Shown here in pieces: positions 22,583 to 31,633 of a DNA stretch of 64,000 nt. The stretch is from contig DASPJR010000221.1 in NCBI GenBank assembly GCA_035628505.1, forward strand, positions 1 through 64,000, in the 5' to 3' direction. A program made the position numbers and the translations under genes. The notes under the pieces are model-generated. The model did no database searches, was not told where the DNA came from, and saw only the letters and a list, made by a program, of their open reading frames with translations. Numbering within the stretch: the first letter of the stretch is position 1; the number at the start of each line of letters is the position of its first letter. This stretch comes from DASPJR01 sp035628505. GTDB taxonomy: Bacteria; Planctomycetota; SZUA-567; H5-PLA8.

Positions 22583-24274
22583 ATGAAAGTAGCGCTCGCT
22601 CAGATCAATCCAACCATCGGCGACTTCGATGGCAACTGCCAGCGCATCGTCAATGCAGCCCGGGACGCGACCAGCCAAGGCGCCGAGATTACGATATTTC
22701 CCGAGATGTCGATCATGGGCTACCCGGCTCGTGACCTGCTGGATAAGCCCGCTTTCCTCGCAGCGCAGGATCGAGCTCTCGAGTCGCTCTGCAAAGCGCT
22801 CGAAGGCATGCCCGCGATCGTCGGCTTCGTTCGTCGCCGGACTGAAGGCGGGGAAGGCAAGGCGCTCTACAACTCCTGCGCGCTGATCGCGAACGGCAAA
22901 ATCGCCGGCTTCGGCGACAAGTGCCTGCTGCCCACTTACGATGTTTTCGACGAAGATCGCTATTTCGAGAGCGCTAAAGAACCCGCATTCGTCAGTTTCA
23001 ACGGCTTGCGCTGGGGTTTGACGATCTGCGAAGACTGCTGGAACGACAAGGATTTCTGGAGCCAGCGCAAGTACGCGGTTGATCCGATCGAAAAGCTCAC
23101 CAGCGCGAATGCGGCCGTGCTCGTCAACATTTCTGCCTCGCCGTACTCGCTTGGAAAACACGCGGTCAAAGAGCGCATGCTTTCGTCGCTGGCGCGCAAG
23201 CACCACCGGGCTCTGCTTTATGTGAATCAGGTCGGCGGCAACGACGATCTGGTTTTCGACGGCCGTTCACTGGCCTTCGACAAGCACGGCAAGCTGCTCG
23301 CGCGCGGCCCGGCGTTCGAAGAAGCGGTGGTCGTCGTCGATCTGACGGTCTCGCCGCCGCCTTTTCCGCCGAAGGAATTCAATGCCGACTCAAGCGGTTG
23401 CTACCCGAGCGGCTTCATGCTGGTCGAAGAAGAAGAAGTGAAGCGGGCGCTGGTGCTGGGCACGCGGGATTATGCCCGCAAGTGCGGCTTCAAATCCGCG
23501 GTGCTCGGGCTTTCGGGCGGAATCGATTCGGCCGTCGTGGCTGCCATCGCCGCGGAGGCGTTTGGGCCTGAGAACGTGACCGGCGTGGCGATGCCCAGCA
23601 AGTACAATTCGCCCGAGAGTCTGACCGACGCGATGGATCTGGCCGAGCGCCTCAAGATCAAGCTCGAGGTCGTGCCCATCGAGAACCTCGCTGGCGCGTT
23701 CAAGAGCTCGCTCGCGGCTGCCTTTGCTGGGAAGCCAGAGGACGTCACCGAAGAGAACATGCAGGCGCGCATCCGCGGCATTCTGCTGATGGCTTTTTCG
23801 AACAAGTTCGGCCATCTACTGCTCACGACCGGGAATAAGTCCGAGCTGGCCACCGGCTACTGTACGATGTACGGCGATATGTGCGGCGGGCTTGCCGTCA
23901 TCAGCGATCTTTACAAAACGATGGTCTACCGCCTGGCCAATCATATCAACGCACTGCGTCCGGGCGAGCCGCCGATCCCGCAGTCGTCGATTACGAAGGC
24001 ACCGACCGCTGAACTGCGCTTCAATCAGAAAGACCAGGACACGCTGCCGCCATACGAGATGCTCGACGAGATCCTCAAAGCATCGATCGAAGAGCACAAG
24101 AGTGCCGAGGAAATCATGGCGCTCGGCTTTGATGGTGCGATCGTCAAGAAAGTGCTGCGCATGATTGACCTCAATGAGTACAAGCGCCGACAGGCCGCGC
24201 CGGGACTGAAGATCACATCCAAGGCCTTCGGCACGGGGCGCCGCATGCCAATCGCGCAGCGCTTCCGGGAATAG
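22583..24274 (+). CDS. nadE: Glutamine-dependent NAD+ synthetase NadE
   Basis: This 563-residue enzyme makes NAD+ from deamido-NAD+, ATP and glutamine. The first 260 residues are the CN-hydrolase glutaminase with the Glu in IFPEMSIMGYPARDLL, the Lys in FGDKCLLPTYDVFDEDRYF and the Cys in GLTICEDCWND. The synthetase part has the PP-loop LGLSGGIDSAVV near residue 310. MPSKYNSPESLTDA and STGNKSE-like LTTGNKSELATGY are NAD synthetase motifs. Length is normal for the bacterial two-domain form. It starts in a short divergent region and is a single gene, followed by a degenerate family A repeat. Confidence 0.96.
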   Translation: MKVALAQINPTIGDFDGNCQRIVNAARDATSQGAEITIFPEMSIMGYPARDLLDKPAFLAAQDRALESLCKALEGMPAIVGFVRRRTEGGEGKALYNSCALIANGKIAGFGDKCLLPTYDVFDEDRYFESAKEPAFVSFNGLRWGLTICEDCWNDKDFWSQRKYAVDPIEKLTSANAAVLVNISASPYSLGKHAVKERMLSSLARKHHRALLYVNQVGGNDDLVFDGRSLAFDKHGKLLARGPAFEEAVVVVDLTVSPPPFPPKEFNADSSGCYPSGFMLVEEEEVKRALVLGTRDYARKCGFKSAVLGLSGGIDSAVVAAIAAEAFGPENVTGVAMPSKYNSPESLTDAMDLAERLKIKLEVVPIENLAGAFKSSLAAAFAGKPEDVTEENMQARIRGILLMAFSNKFGHLLLTTGNKSELATGYCTMYGDMCGGLAVISDLYKTMVYRLANHINALRPGEPPIPQSSITKAPTAELRFNQKDQDTLPPYEMLDEILKASIEEHKSAEEIMALGFDGAIVKKVLRMIDLNEYKRRQAAPGLKITSKAFGTGRRMPIAQRFRE

Positions 24275-24282
24275 CGCTTCTT

Positions 24283-24445
24283 CACCGCGAGACGCGGAGG
24301 CGCAGAGGCGAGATTGGGGACGACCCCAAATGTGCCGATACACTTCCTGGATAATCGAGCGATAAGGCCGGGGTTTGCCGTACAGTTCAGTCAACTACTC
24401 TTCGCGTCTTAGTGCCTTTGTGTCTTTGTGTTGAGTCCGTTTCGG
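24283..24445. repeat. Family A-like inverted repeat, degenerate
   Basis: CCGCGAGACGCGGAGGCGCA on the left faces CTTCGCGTCTTAGTGCCTTT and TGTCTTTGTGTTGAGTCCG on the right. Conservation is lower than in the other copies. Confidence 0.55.
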
Positions 24446-24455
24446 AGACGGAGTT

Positions 24456-26240
24456 TTGAACCTCGGCCCGCTCACATTCTGGCCTGCTGCGTTCTGGCTT
24501 GTTCCCCCGGTGCTCGCCGCGCTGGTGTGGCTGCGCTTTTACCGTTTGCGCCGGCAGGAGGTTCTCGCCGGCAGCCTCCTTATATGGAGGCGCCTGGCCG
24601 CGCAACAGCCCAAGGCTCCTCCGAAGCGTTTCGAGATCGACCGTTCACTGCTGATTCAGACAGCCGCGATGCTCGCGCTGATCGCCGCGATGGCGGCGCC
24701 GTCACTGGTGCTCAGCCAGAGCCGCGGCCGCGGTCTTCTGCTGGTGCTCGACAATGGTTCTATTTCGCGATTCAGAAGCGCCGATGGCGCCCCGCTGCTG
24801 AACGCGATCAAGGCGAAAGCTGAAGGCGTACTCAAGCAACTGCGTTCAAATGATGTGGTTTTCATCGCCCGCTCCGCGCCGCTCCCGAAACTGCTCACAC
24901 CCTCCGGCGTCTCGCCCTCGCAAGCGCTCGAAACACTCGCGGGGCTGCAGCCGGCGCTGACGCACCGTCCAGCCGCCGATGTCTGGCGCGAGGCACTCGA
25001 TACGGCGGCGCTGCTCTCGCGGGATGCCGGCGTCGGCCTGGCCGTCATTTCGTTGAGCGCTAAGCCCGCGCCCGATTCGCCCGAAAAAGCATGGCTCTGC
25101 GCGGCGCCAGAAGCGACTCTGAATAACGTCGGCATTATCGATTTTGGCTCAGTACAGATTGCGCCCGCAAGCGACCGCAAAGTTCAGACGCTTGTACGCA
25201 TCAAAAACTTTTCGGCCGGCAGCGCGGCAGGAACCGTTCGGCTGCAAACTGAGCGCCCCCCGCCGGAAGAAGCTCAGGCGCAGACGATCGATCTCGCTGG
25301 CGGTGAAGAGCAGGCTCTGGTGTTCACCGTCAACAACGTCAGGGAGCCGCTGCGCATCGAATGGCAAACCGGCATCGGCAAAGCGGACGCGCTGCCCGAA
25401 GACGACGCGCTGGTCGCGTCTCCGCAGCCGCTGCGCGTGCCGCGTGTGCGCTTTCACACATCCATTCCCGCGCTCGAGAAGTTGTACGCGTCGGCCCTCG
25501 ATGCGGAATTCCTCAAGCCTGGGCAGAGCGAGGCCGCTGATCTGGAAATCTATGCCGGCAGTGTGCCCGAACGCGTTCCTGCCGGGGCGCGGGGTGTGCT
25601 GCTGCTGGCGCCGCAGACCGGCTATCAATCGATCTTCGATGTCGGCTTGGCGACGCTCAATTGGCCCAAAGCGCAGCGCGATGAGACGAACGATCTGACG
25701 CGCGGAATCGGCGACAAGGTCGAAGGACTTTTTGCGGTGCCGCGCGCACTCGAAATTCTGCGCACCGGCGATTTCACATCGCTGGTAAAGGACGCCAGGA
25801 CGCAGCGCACGCTGGTTGCGCGTTTTCAGGATCAGCAGCAGCGCTTCGGGCTGGTGCTTTCCTTTGTGCCGGGAGACGGGTTTGCAGCCGGCCGCCTGCT
25901 TGAGCCAGATCTGGCTGCAATCCTTATCCGTGCGGCGCTAGAGGCGGCGGGCTCAGGCGATCCCTTCATTGCAGCGCGTGCCGAAGCTGCGGAGCTGAAG
26001 CAGAACGAACCGCTGGAGCTCTCCTGGCGCGCGCGCTTCGAAGATACTCCACGCGGCGGCGTCTTGAATGAAAAGGCTTCGCAGCCTGCGCTGGGGGGAC
26101 CCGACTCTGCGACATTCAATACCGCCGGGTTGCAGCCCGTGGAACGGGGGGCGAGCATCGAATTGCGGCCGTGGCTGGTTCTGCTTGCGCTGGGATTGCT
26201 GGCGTGGGAAAGTCTCGGCTCGCGAGCTAAACTGCAGTAG
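24456..26240 (+). CDS. BatA-type membrane protein with degenerate von Willebrand-like region
   Basis: This 594-residue protein begins with a TTG codon 8 bases after GGAG. The first 90 residues match the aerotolerance regulator N-terminal (BatA) module: an N-terminal helix (WPAAFWLVPPVLAALVWLRF), SLLIWRRL, then a second helix (SLLIQTAAMLALIAAMAAPS). The following region has LLLVLDNGSISRF where von Willebrand proteins have D-x-S-x-S, so metal binding is probably lost. A beta-rich, CARDB-like middle part and a final helix (WLVLLALGLLAWESL) follow. Such proteins often pair with MoxR ATPases and DUF58 proteins, none of which are in this window. Role in envelope stress is a guess. Confidence 0.72.
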   Translation: MNLGPLTFWPAAFWLVPPVLAALVWLRFYRLRRQEVLAGSLLIWRRLAAQQPKAPPKRFEIDRSLLIQTAAMLALIAAMAAPSLVLSQSRGRGLLLVLDNGSISRFRSADGAPLLNAIKAKAEGVLKQLRSNDVVFIARSAPLPKLLTPSGVSPSQALETLAGLQPALTHRPAADVWREALDTAALLSRDAGVGLAVISLSAKPAPDSPEKAWLCAAPEATLNNVGIIDFGSVQIAPASDRKVQTLVRIKNFSAGSAAGTVRLQTERPPPEEAQAQTIDLAGGEEQALVFTVNNVREPLRIEWQTGIGKADALPEDDALVASPQPLRVPRVRFHTSIPALEKLYASALDAEFLKPGQSEAADLEIYAGSVPERVPAGARGVLLLAPQTGYQSIFDVGLATLNWPKAQRDETNDLTRGIGDKVEGLFAVPRALEILRTGDFTSLVKDARTQRTLVARFQDQQQRFGLVLSFVPGDGFAAGRLLEPDLAAILIRAALEAAGSGDPFIAARAEAAELKQNEPLELSWRARFEDTPRGGVLNEKASQPALGGPDSATFNTAGLQPVERGASIELRPWLVLLALGLLAWESLGSRAKLQ

Positions 26241-26327
26241 TCAGAAGGCAGTGGGCAGAAGGCAGCACGAAGGACGCTGCAACAGGCAGAAAGCACTTGG
26301 CCGGCAGCGCTTCGAAGGGGATCTGGC

Positions 26328-26819
26328 GTGGTAAGAAAATCATTCATTCTGTTGATCGCAGTCACCGTGCTGGCCGGCTGCAGCCGCGCCAAGCGCGAAC
26401 CGGAATACCGAATCACGAGCTCTGAGAAAGAGCAGGGTTCGGCATTGGGGCGCGTCTTCGGAACAACGACGGTTCCGCTGTATGGCTGGGACGGCCAGTA
26501 CTCTGTCGCGACGCTGGACGGCTCGATGGATCTGCTTTTCGGTCAGACCATCGAAGTGCTGCAGAAGATGAATTTCAACCTTCGCACCGATGAAACGCGG
26601 CGCCGTGAAAACACGGCGAGCATCGAAGCCATTCGCCAGGACCGCACCGCCGCCAGTGTGCGCATGGTTCCCGGAAAGTCGCCGGCAACCACCGAAATCC
26701 GCGTGCGCATCGGCACGGTGGGCGACCGCGCTGGAAGTGAGCGCGTGCTGGACGAAATAGTCAGTTCGCTGCGCCCGAAAAAGAAAACCGTGCCGCCGCC
26801 TTCGCAGCCGCAGCGCTAA
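26328..26819 (+). CDS. Lipoprotein of DUF3568 type
   Basis: From a GTG start, the 163-residue protein has a lipoprotein signal with lipobox VLAGC at residues 14-18. The body has the TLDGSMDLLFGQTIEVLQKM and DETRRRENTASIEAI patterns of DUF3568, ending in IRVRIGTVGDRAGSERVLDE. This is an alpha/beta fold of the type often found in planctomycete lipoproteins. A Pro/Gln-rich tail closes it. It stands 87 bases after the BatA-like gene on the same strand, so cotranscription is possible. Function unknown. Confidence 0.72.
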   Translation: MVRKSFILLIAVTVLAGCSRAKREPEYRITSSEKEQGSALGRVFGTTTVPLYGWDGQYSVATLDGSMDLLFGQTIEVLQKMNFNLRTDETRRRENTASIEAIRQDRTAASVRMVPGKSPATTEIRVRIGTVGDRAGSERVLDEIVSSLRPKKKTVPPPSQPQR

Positions 26820-26858
26820 GCTGTCGGGGGAGCACAAATCCACAGCCGCGAATTTGCG

Positions 26859-26886
26859 TTGAAGACGCTGACTGCGCGAGGATAAT
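26859..26886 (+). promoter_or_regulatory. Possible promoter of argG
   Basis: TTGAAG at 26859-26864 and GATAAT at 26881-26886 are 16 bases apart. The predicted leader would be only about 12 bases and consist of the AGGAGG ribosome site. Confidence 0.35.
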
Positions 26887-26904
26887 GTTGCGCAGGAGGT
26901 CTGA

Positions 26905-28098
26905 ATGCCCAAGTGCGTGCTGGCCTTTTCAGGTGGACTGGACACTCTCTGCGCCATCTCGTGGCTCAAAGAGCGGCGGAACCTCGACGTTATTGCCCTC
27001 GCAATCGATCTTGGCCAGGGCGAAGACCTGGACGAACTCGGCGAAATTGCGTTGCGCGCCGGAGCTCTGAACGCGCGCGTGGAAGATCTGCGCGAAAGCT
27101 TCTTCAAGGATTTCATCGGGCCCTCGCTGCGCGCGCTGGCTCATTACGAAAAGGACTATCTACTGGCGGCTGCGCTTTCGCGCCCGCTGATCGCACGCGA
27201 ACTCGTGCGCGTGGCGAGCGAAGAAGGTGCCACGCATGTCGCCCACGGCTGCTCGGCAAAGGGCAATGACCAGATCCGTTTTGAAACGGGAATCGCCACG
27301 CTGGCGCCGTACCTGAAAATCGTCGCGCCGCTGCGCGAATGGGAATACAAAAACCGCCAGCAGCGCCTGGAATACGCCAAGACCAAGCGCCTGCCGCTGC
27401 CCAAGACGCGTGCGAGCGGCTTTCATTTCGGCTACGACCTGAACTTGTGGGGGCAGTCGATTGAAATCGGCGCGCTCGAAGATTCGCTCAAGCCGCCGCC
27501 CGAAGAAGCGTATTCGATGACGGTCAACCCGCTTTACGCGCCCAACCAGCCCGAGGAAGTCGAGATTGAATTCCGCGAAGGTCTTCCTGTGGGGCTGAAT
27601 GGCCGGCGCACCAATCCGCCGGCGCTGATCGTCCGCCTCAACGAAGTTGCCGGCGCGCACGGCATCGGCCGCACCGACGTGATCGAAGACCGCCTGATCG
27701 GATTCAAATCCCGCGAAGTGTACGAAGCGCCGGCGGCAACGGCGCTCTATGCAGCCAAGCGCGCGCTGGAACAGATGACCCTTTCGCGCGAGACGCTGCA
27801 GGTCCGCGAAGGACTTGCGGTCGCCTATGGCCGCGCCGTATATAACGGGCAATGGTTCAGCGATCTGCGCGAGGCGCTGGACGATTTTTATATCCGCATC
27901 AACAAGAATGTGACCGGCAAGGTGACCCTCCGGCTCTACAAGGGCACCGCCACGGTGATTGGCCGCTCGAGCGAATACAGTCTGTACTCAGCCGGTTCCG
28001 CCGCGCAGCGCGACCAGCTCGACAACGAAGCCGCCGAAGGATTCATCAAGGTCTGGACGCTGCCGCTCACCGCCGAGGCCAAGCGCAAGAAGAAGTAG
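26905..28098 (+). CDS. argG: Argininosuccinate synthase ArgG
   Basis: This 397-residue cytoplasmic enzyme joins citrulline and aspartate with ATP in arginine synthesis. The PP-loop is VLAFSGGLDTLCAISWL at the start, HGCSAKGNDQIRFE is the family's H-G-C-T-G-K-G-N-D-Q motif with Ser-Ala in place of Thr-Gly, and SSEYSLYS closes the active site. AGGAGG lies 5 bases before the ATG. It is a single gene here. No argF, argH or carbamoyl phosphate gene is adjacent. The 3' end is followed after 13 bases by the RAYT element. Confidence 0.95.
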   Translation: MPKCVLAFSGGLDTLCAISWLKERRNLDVIALAIDLGQGEDLDELGEIALRAGALNARVEDLRESFFKDFIGPSLRALAHYEKDYLLAAALSRPLIARELVRVASEEGATHVAHGCSAKGNDQIRFETGIATLAPYLKIVAPLREWEYKNRQQRLEYAKTKRLPLPKTRASGFHFGYDLNLWGQSIEIGALEDSLKPPPEEAYSMTVNPLYAPNQPEEVEIEFREGLPVGLNGRRTNPPALIVRLNEVAGAHGIGRTDVIEDRLIGFKSREVYEAPAATALYAAKRALEQMTLSRETLQVREGLAVAYGRAVYNGQWFSDLREALDDFYIRINKNVTGKVTLRLYKGTATVIGRSSEYSLYSAGSAAQRDQLDNEAAEGFIKVWTLPLTAEAKRKKK

Positions 28099-28111
28099 TA
28101 CGAAGGACGAA

Positions 28112-28824
28112 GGGTGGCCCGGACTTTTGTCCGGGTCGCGAAGCGACAATCAACCCTCCTTGCACGTTGCCTGTCGAGAAACTCTGCATGCCAATTATAT
28201 CCCGGCCTGCACGGAAAGTTTTCGACATTGAAGGCCATTCACACTTTATCACCTTTTCGTGCTACCATCGATTACCCCTGCTCAGCAGAGACCGATGCAA
28301 GCAGATCGTACTGTCCCATCTGAATATCTGGAGCGGTCGATCTGCCGTCGGAGTTGTTGGCTACGTTATCATGCCTAATCATGTGCACGCCCTCGTGCGA
28401 CCGTTATGCGCAGGACGCCTGAGTGACTTCATCAAGCGTTGGAAAGAAAACAGCAGTGCTTCCATACATCAGTATCTGAAACTAGGTACGCCATTTGATG
28501 AAACCCCATACGGGGACCGGATAAAGGATAAGGCTGGTGGCGTACATGTCTGGCAGCAGAGATATTATGGGTTCAATGTTTTTACGATGAAGATGGCACT
28601 CGAGAAGCTTGAGTACATGCATAAGAATCCCGTAAAAGCAGGGCTCGTGAATGATGTTTGTGATTGGCGCTGGAGCACCGCAGCTCATTTCTTGAAAGGA
28701 GCTGCTGTGCCTGTCAGATTGGTGCCGATTGACGGTCCGTTGCCGAAGTGGCTGTCACTTGGTGTGCGGGAGCGCAAGTAGGGTTGGATGTCGCTTCGCG
28801 ACCCGGACTTCGTCCGGGCCACCC
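28112..28824 (+). mobile_element. RAYT transposase with flanking inverted REP elements
   Basis: The left REP (from 28112) reads GGGTGGCCCGGACTTTTGTC, then the GTCGCGAAGCGAC hairpin and CAACCCTCCTTGCA. The right REP (28781-28824) is its complement, beginning GGGTTGGATGTCGCTTCGCG and ending GTCCGGGCCACCC. The transposase gene fills the space. The layout is the standard one for IS200-like REP-associated elements, which have no terminal duplication. The right REP overlaps the gene's stop codon. Confidence 0.88.
28188..28781 (+). CDS. REP-associated tyrosine transposase (RAYT, Y1 HUH)
   Basis: From ATG 28188, the 197-residue protein has the HUH pair as IMPNHVHAL (H65 and H67) and the catalytic Tyr in LEYMHKNPVKAGLV (Y143). 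GHSHFITFSCYHRLPLL is the usual family start. The frame is open back to 27852, but that part lies in argG. RAYTs nick single-stranded DNA at REP hairpins and are thought to spread REP units rather than to move as complete IS. This gene appears intact, so it may be active on the REP copies at 9145-9301. A GC content lower than the neighbours' is visible in the middle of the gene. Confidence 0.92.
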   Translation: MPIISRPARKVFDIEGHSHFITFSCYHRLPLLSRDRCKQIVLSHLNIWSGRSAVGVVGYVIMPNHVHALVRPLCAGRLSDFIKRWKENSSASIHQYLKLGTPFDETPYGDRIKDKAGGVHVWQQRYYGFNVFTMKMALEKLEYMHKNPVKAGLVNDVCDWRWSTAAHFLKGAAVPVRLVPIDGPLPKWLSLGVRERK

Positions 28825-28861
28825 GAGCCATTCGCCCTTCGTCAATCGCCGCTCGTGATTT

Positions 28862-30631
28862 TTATCGTCCCACGATCTGCTTGAGCACGGCGAGGCGTTT
28901 GGCGGCTTGCTGGCGGTCGAGCTTCTGTAATTCTGGCGTTAAAAAGTCCTGGTGGGTGCTCTCGACCACCGCGGCCATGACCTGCAGCTCAACTTCGTCG
29001 CTGTTGACCGTCGGCGTGAACACTTCAAGCTCTTTGGCCAGGTCTTCGGCACGGATCGTCGGCGAGTTGGCCAGGAACGCGCGGCGCTTGGCCCGGATGA
29101 CCACGCCTTCGATGTCCGAACCCGACAGCTTCATCTTCAGAGCAGTGTCGGGAACATCCTTGGGTTCGAGCGTGGCGCCGCTCTTCTTGGCCAGGATGGT
29201 GAAGTACGTGCGCACTTCCGCATCGCCCTGCGGATAAAAGAGGGGGATGTGAACTTCCGCACGGCCCTGGCGCTTCAAGTCAATCGGCAGAAGATCGGGG
29301 CGGCAGGTCAGCAGGAACCAGAGAATTTTTCCGCGATAATTGGTATCGCCCATCTGCTGCGCCAGCATCGAGAACACGCGCGAGCTGGTGCCGCTGTCTC
29401 CGGAATTGTCGCGGTTGCCCACGGCCGCGTCAGCTTCGTCGATGATCACAGCGACGGGGCCGGTGGCCTTCAGCGTGTTCAGGATCTTTTCCCAGTTGCC
29501 TTCGGTTACGCCCTGCCACTGGCTGCGGAAGTTCATCAGCTTCACGCAGGGAATCCCCAGCGTCCCGGCGTAACACATCATCATGTACGTCTTGCCCGTG
29601 CCGACCGGGCCGCAGATGAGATAGCCCATTGGCAGCGCTTCGAGCTTGCCCTCTTTAAGGAGGCGCGCATCTTCTTTCAGCCAGGCTTTTGCCGCTTCAT
29701 GTCCGCTGACCGAATCCAGCCCGCGGCGCGGTTTGATGAATTCCAGGAGGCCGTAGCACTCCTTCTCGATGATGGTCTTCTTTTCATTGAAGAGACTGTC
29801 GAGATCGAGCTTGCGAATGGTCCGGTTCTCTGACCCTGTTATCGGTTTGCCGTCGATCGTGGGTGTCTCCGCTTCAGTGCGCGCGTGCGCCAGCAGCTGT
29901 GCGAGATTCACGCGCGAAAGCCCGGAGGTATGAACCGAAATTTCTTCGAGCGTCAGGGCGCTGATGCGCGAGATCTCGGCGTCGGAGGCGATTGCACGCA
30001 GGTATTCCAGCCGCTCGCTCTGGTCGGGCAATGCGATCTGAACCTTCGTGGTGTGCGGCGAACGTACCAGCAGCGGATGCAGATCGGCCAGGTTCTCGGT
30101 GATCAGCACGATGGTGATGTCGGCCTTGGTGAATGCCGGATCGCTCGACCACTTATGCAGCGTGATCAGCGTTGCCGCTTCGTCCTGCGAAAACGAGGAG
30201 CCGAGGCTGGCCGGTGCGATGAAGTGCGAATAATCGATCAGCACCGCCGCGCGGTAGTTGGGCTTATCCATGATGCGCGTGCGCAGGAAGCGTTCGATCA
30301 AGGGCAGCGCGCGGGCCGGCTCCCGCGGCAGGCGGTCGGAATAGTTCGTGCCCTGAACGGTGTCGACGGCTTTTACGACTTTCGCGAAGTCCTCGCGCAT
30401 GGACGTCTGCGGAAACCAGATACCGGCCGACTGGTCGTAGCAGATCACCGATTCCCGGCGCGGGAACATCGTTTTGATGAGAAACTCTTTAAGCCCGACA
30501 AAACGCAGGCTGTTGCCTTCGCGAATGGCGCAGAGGTCATGGACGTTTCCGTGCAGCAGAAACGTGTTCACGACGCCGCCCTGGTAGGTTCGAGCGAGGT
30601 CCTGTGCCCACTGCGGAAGATCGGCTGACAT
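28862..30631 (-). CDS. AAA ATPase with degenerate and active domains (Ycf46-related)
   Basis: The 589-residue protein carries two AAA-like domains. The first (about 1-230) has a helicase-like layout with LIDYSHFIAP in place of Walker B and no P-loop, so it is degenerate. The second has Walker A ICGPVGTGKTYMMMC near residue 340, Walker B VAVIIDEADAAVGNRDN and a sensor/arginine part LTCRPDLLPIDLKRQGR. The arrangement fits Ycf46-type or RuBisCO-activase-like ATPases, which remodel proteins, but no family is certain. The substrate is unknown. It is divergent from the small zinc-ribbon gene, and the glycine-rich array starts 720 bases further on. Confidence 0.78.
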   Translation of the reverse strand: MSADLPQWAQDLARTYQGGVVNTFLLHGNVHDLCAIREGNSLRFVGLKEFLIKTMFPRRESVICYDQSAGIWFPQTSMREDFAKVVKAVDTVQGTNYSDRLPREPARALPLIERFLRTRIMDKPNYRAAVLIDYSHFIAPASLGSSFSQDEAATLITLHKWSSDPAFTKADITIVLITENLADLHPLLVRSPHTTKVQIALPDQSERLEYLRAIASDAEISRISALTLEEISVHTSGLSRVNLAQLLAHARTEAETPTIDGKPITGSENRTIRKLDLDSLFNEKKTIIEKECYGLLEFIKPRRGLDSVSGHEAAKAWLKEDARLLKEGKLEALPMGYLICGPVGTGKTYMMMCYAGTLGIPCVKLMNFRSQWQGVTEGNWEKILNTLKATGPVAVIIDEADAAVGNRDNSGDSGTSSRVFSMLAQQMGDTNYRGKILWFLLTCRPDLLPIDLKRQGRAEVHIPLFYPQGDAEVRTYFTILAKKSGATLEPKDVPDTALKMKLSGSDIEGVVIRAKRRAFLANSPTIRAEDLAKELEVFTPTVNSDEVELQVMAAVVESTHQDFLTPELQKLDRQQAAKRLAVLKQIVGR

Positions 30632-30756
30632 GATGGAGTGCCCTCAGGCGCGTTAGTTGTCCTGCAGCTTACCCAAAGAATTTGATCGAGTCCAGAGTGG
30701 CTGCGCCTTGACGCGTGCTTGCAGCACCGGGTAGCGTCTGCAATGGAGAGATTGCG

Positions 30757-31071
30757 GTGGACTCAGAAGACCTTGAAAGCATCAGGCGTTTAGAGGAGCA
30801 GATCTTCGAGTGCGCCCGCACGGGCTCGCGCGAAGACGTGATGGCGCTCGGCTGCCCCCGTTGTGGAGCGCCGCTGGCCGTGTTCTGGATGCGGCAGCTT
30901 GTTCCAGTGATTGGGATGGATGCATTGAACATGCGGTGCACGAAAACGGGCTGCTGCTTTTTGATTTGCACTGACGGGAAAATTCCACGGCCGAGCTGGG
31001 CTGGATTTTTTTCAGGAACGCTGACGACAGCACCGAAAAGTTTGAAAGTCAACCAGCGGCTGGGGCCGTAA
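30757..31071 (+). CDS. Small zinc-ribbon protein
   Basis: From a GTG start at 30757 (GGAG 8 bases before), the 104-residue protein has a charged N-terminal helix (VDSEDLESIRRLEEQIFECA) followed by a zinc-binding part with CPRCGAPLAVF and CTKTGCCFLIC as ligand clusters. It is not related to a family I recognise. It is the nearest plus-strand gene before the glycine-rich array, 280 bases away. A longer frame from GTG 30715 is possible but has no ribosome site. Confidence 0.6.
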   Translation: MDSEDLESIRRLEEQIFECARTGSREDVMALGCPRCGAPLAVFWMRQLVPVIGMDALNMRCTKTGCCFLICTDGKIPRPSWAGFFSGTLTTAPKSLKVNQRLGP

Positions 31072-31350
31072 AAACGTAAGGGCGCTTCACGGAAGAGTGG
31101 AATTCCATTCGGTTTCCACTATGTATTCTTGAGAATTCTAATCATGCTGGAAAATGATGGGTCCGCCAGGCTTCGGCAGCCTCAGCACTGAATATCAAAG
31201 CCTTTCGTATCAACGACTTAAAAATTTTCTTAAGTTTCGGAATACTTTTGCCGGCTGGCACAGCGTTCGTTATTACTGAAATCATCGCAAAACAAAATGG
31301 GTTGTTTGCGAAAACGGTTTGGGGCCTTCTTTGAAAGGGAGGATCGTAAC
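31072..31350. other. Leader region before glycine-rich gene 1
   Basis: The last 100 bases (31251-31350) align, with many changes, to the leaders of genes 2 and 3: GGCTGGCACAGCG, ATCGCAAAAC, GAAAACGGTTTGGGG and a GGGAGG site. The first 180 bases contain only short inverted pieces such as GAATTCC/GAATTC near 31100-31140 and no gene. Confidence 0.55.
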
Positions 31351-31611
31351 ATGGGCGACAATCTCAACATTGGCAGCCAGCAGTCGGGCAAGCGCGGCGG
31401 AGACGGCACGGGCGGATTGGCTCTGTCGGCTGGTTTGGGCGCTGGTTCGGGCTCGGGCAGCGGCGACGGCACGGGCATCCTGGGCTCGGGCGTTGGCGTG
31501 GGCGTCGGCACTGGCGTCGGCGTTGGCGTCGGCGGAACGGCTGATGCGTCCGGCAACGGCGGAGACGCGAGCGACAACAGCGTCATCGGCAGCATCACGA
31601 TCAACGCCTAA
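31351..31611 (+). CDS. Glycine-rich small protein, array copy 1
   Basis: An 86-residue protein starting MGDNLNIGSQQSGKRGGDGT and ending DNSVIGSITINA. The middle is nearly only Gly, Ser, Val, Thr, Ala and Asp: GSGSGSGDGTGILG, then a Gly-Val run GVGVGVGTGVGVGVGG. No signal peptide, transmembrane helix or lipobox is present. GGGAGG is 9 bases before the ATG. The protein is identical to copy 3 although about 18 codons differ, all silently. The GG before DGT might suggest a double-glycine leader, but the leader positions do not fit. It may form beta structure (elastin-like or amyloid-like). Function unknown. Confidence 0.85.
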   Translation: MGDNLNIGSQQSGKRGGDGTGGLALSAGLGAGSGSGSGDGTGILGSGVGVGVGTGVGVGVGGTADASGNGGDASDNSVIGSITINA

Positions 31612-31633
31612 TTCTGGTTTTCACCAGATGGGT

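Noticed and set aside
26068..26334. Short plus-strand frame overlapping the BatA-like gene end
   Set aside because: Shadow frame of a real gene without family features.
27852..28187. N-terminal extension of the RAYT gene into argG
   Set aside because: The extension translates argG sequence in another frame. The ATG at 28188 fits the family start.
30669..31052. 127-codon minus-strand frame opposite the zinc-ribbon gene
   Set aside because: No start context and no domain. The plus-strand frame has zinc-ligand clusters and a ribosome site.
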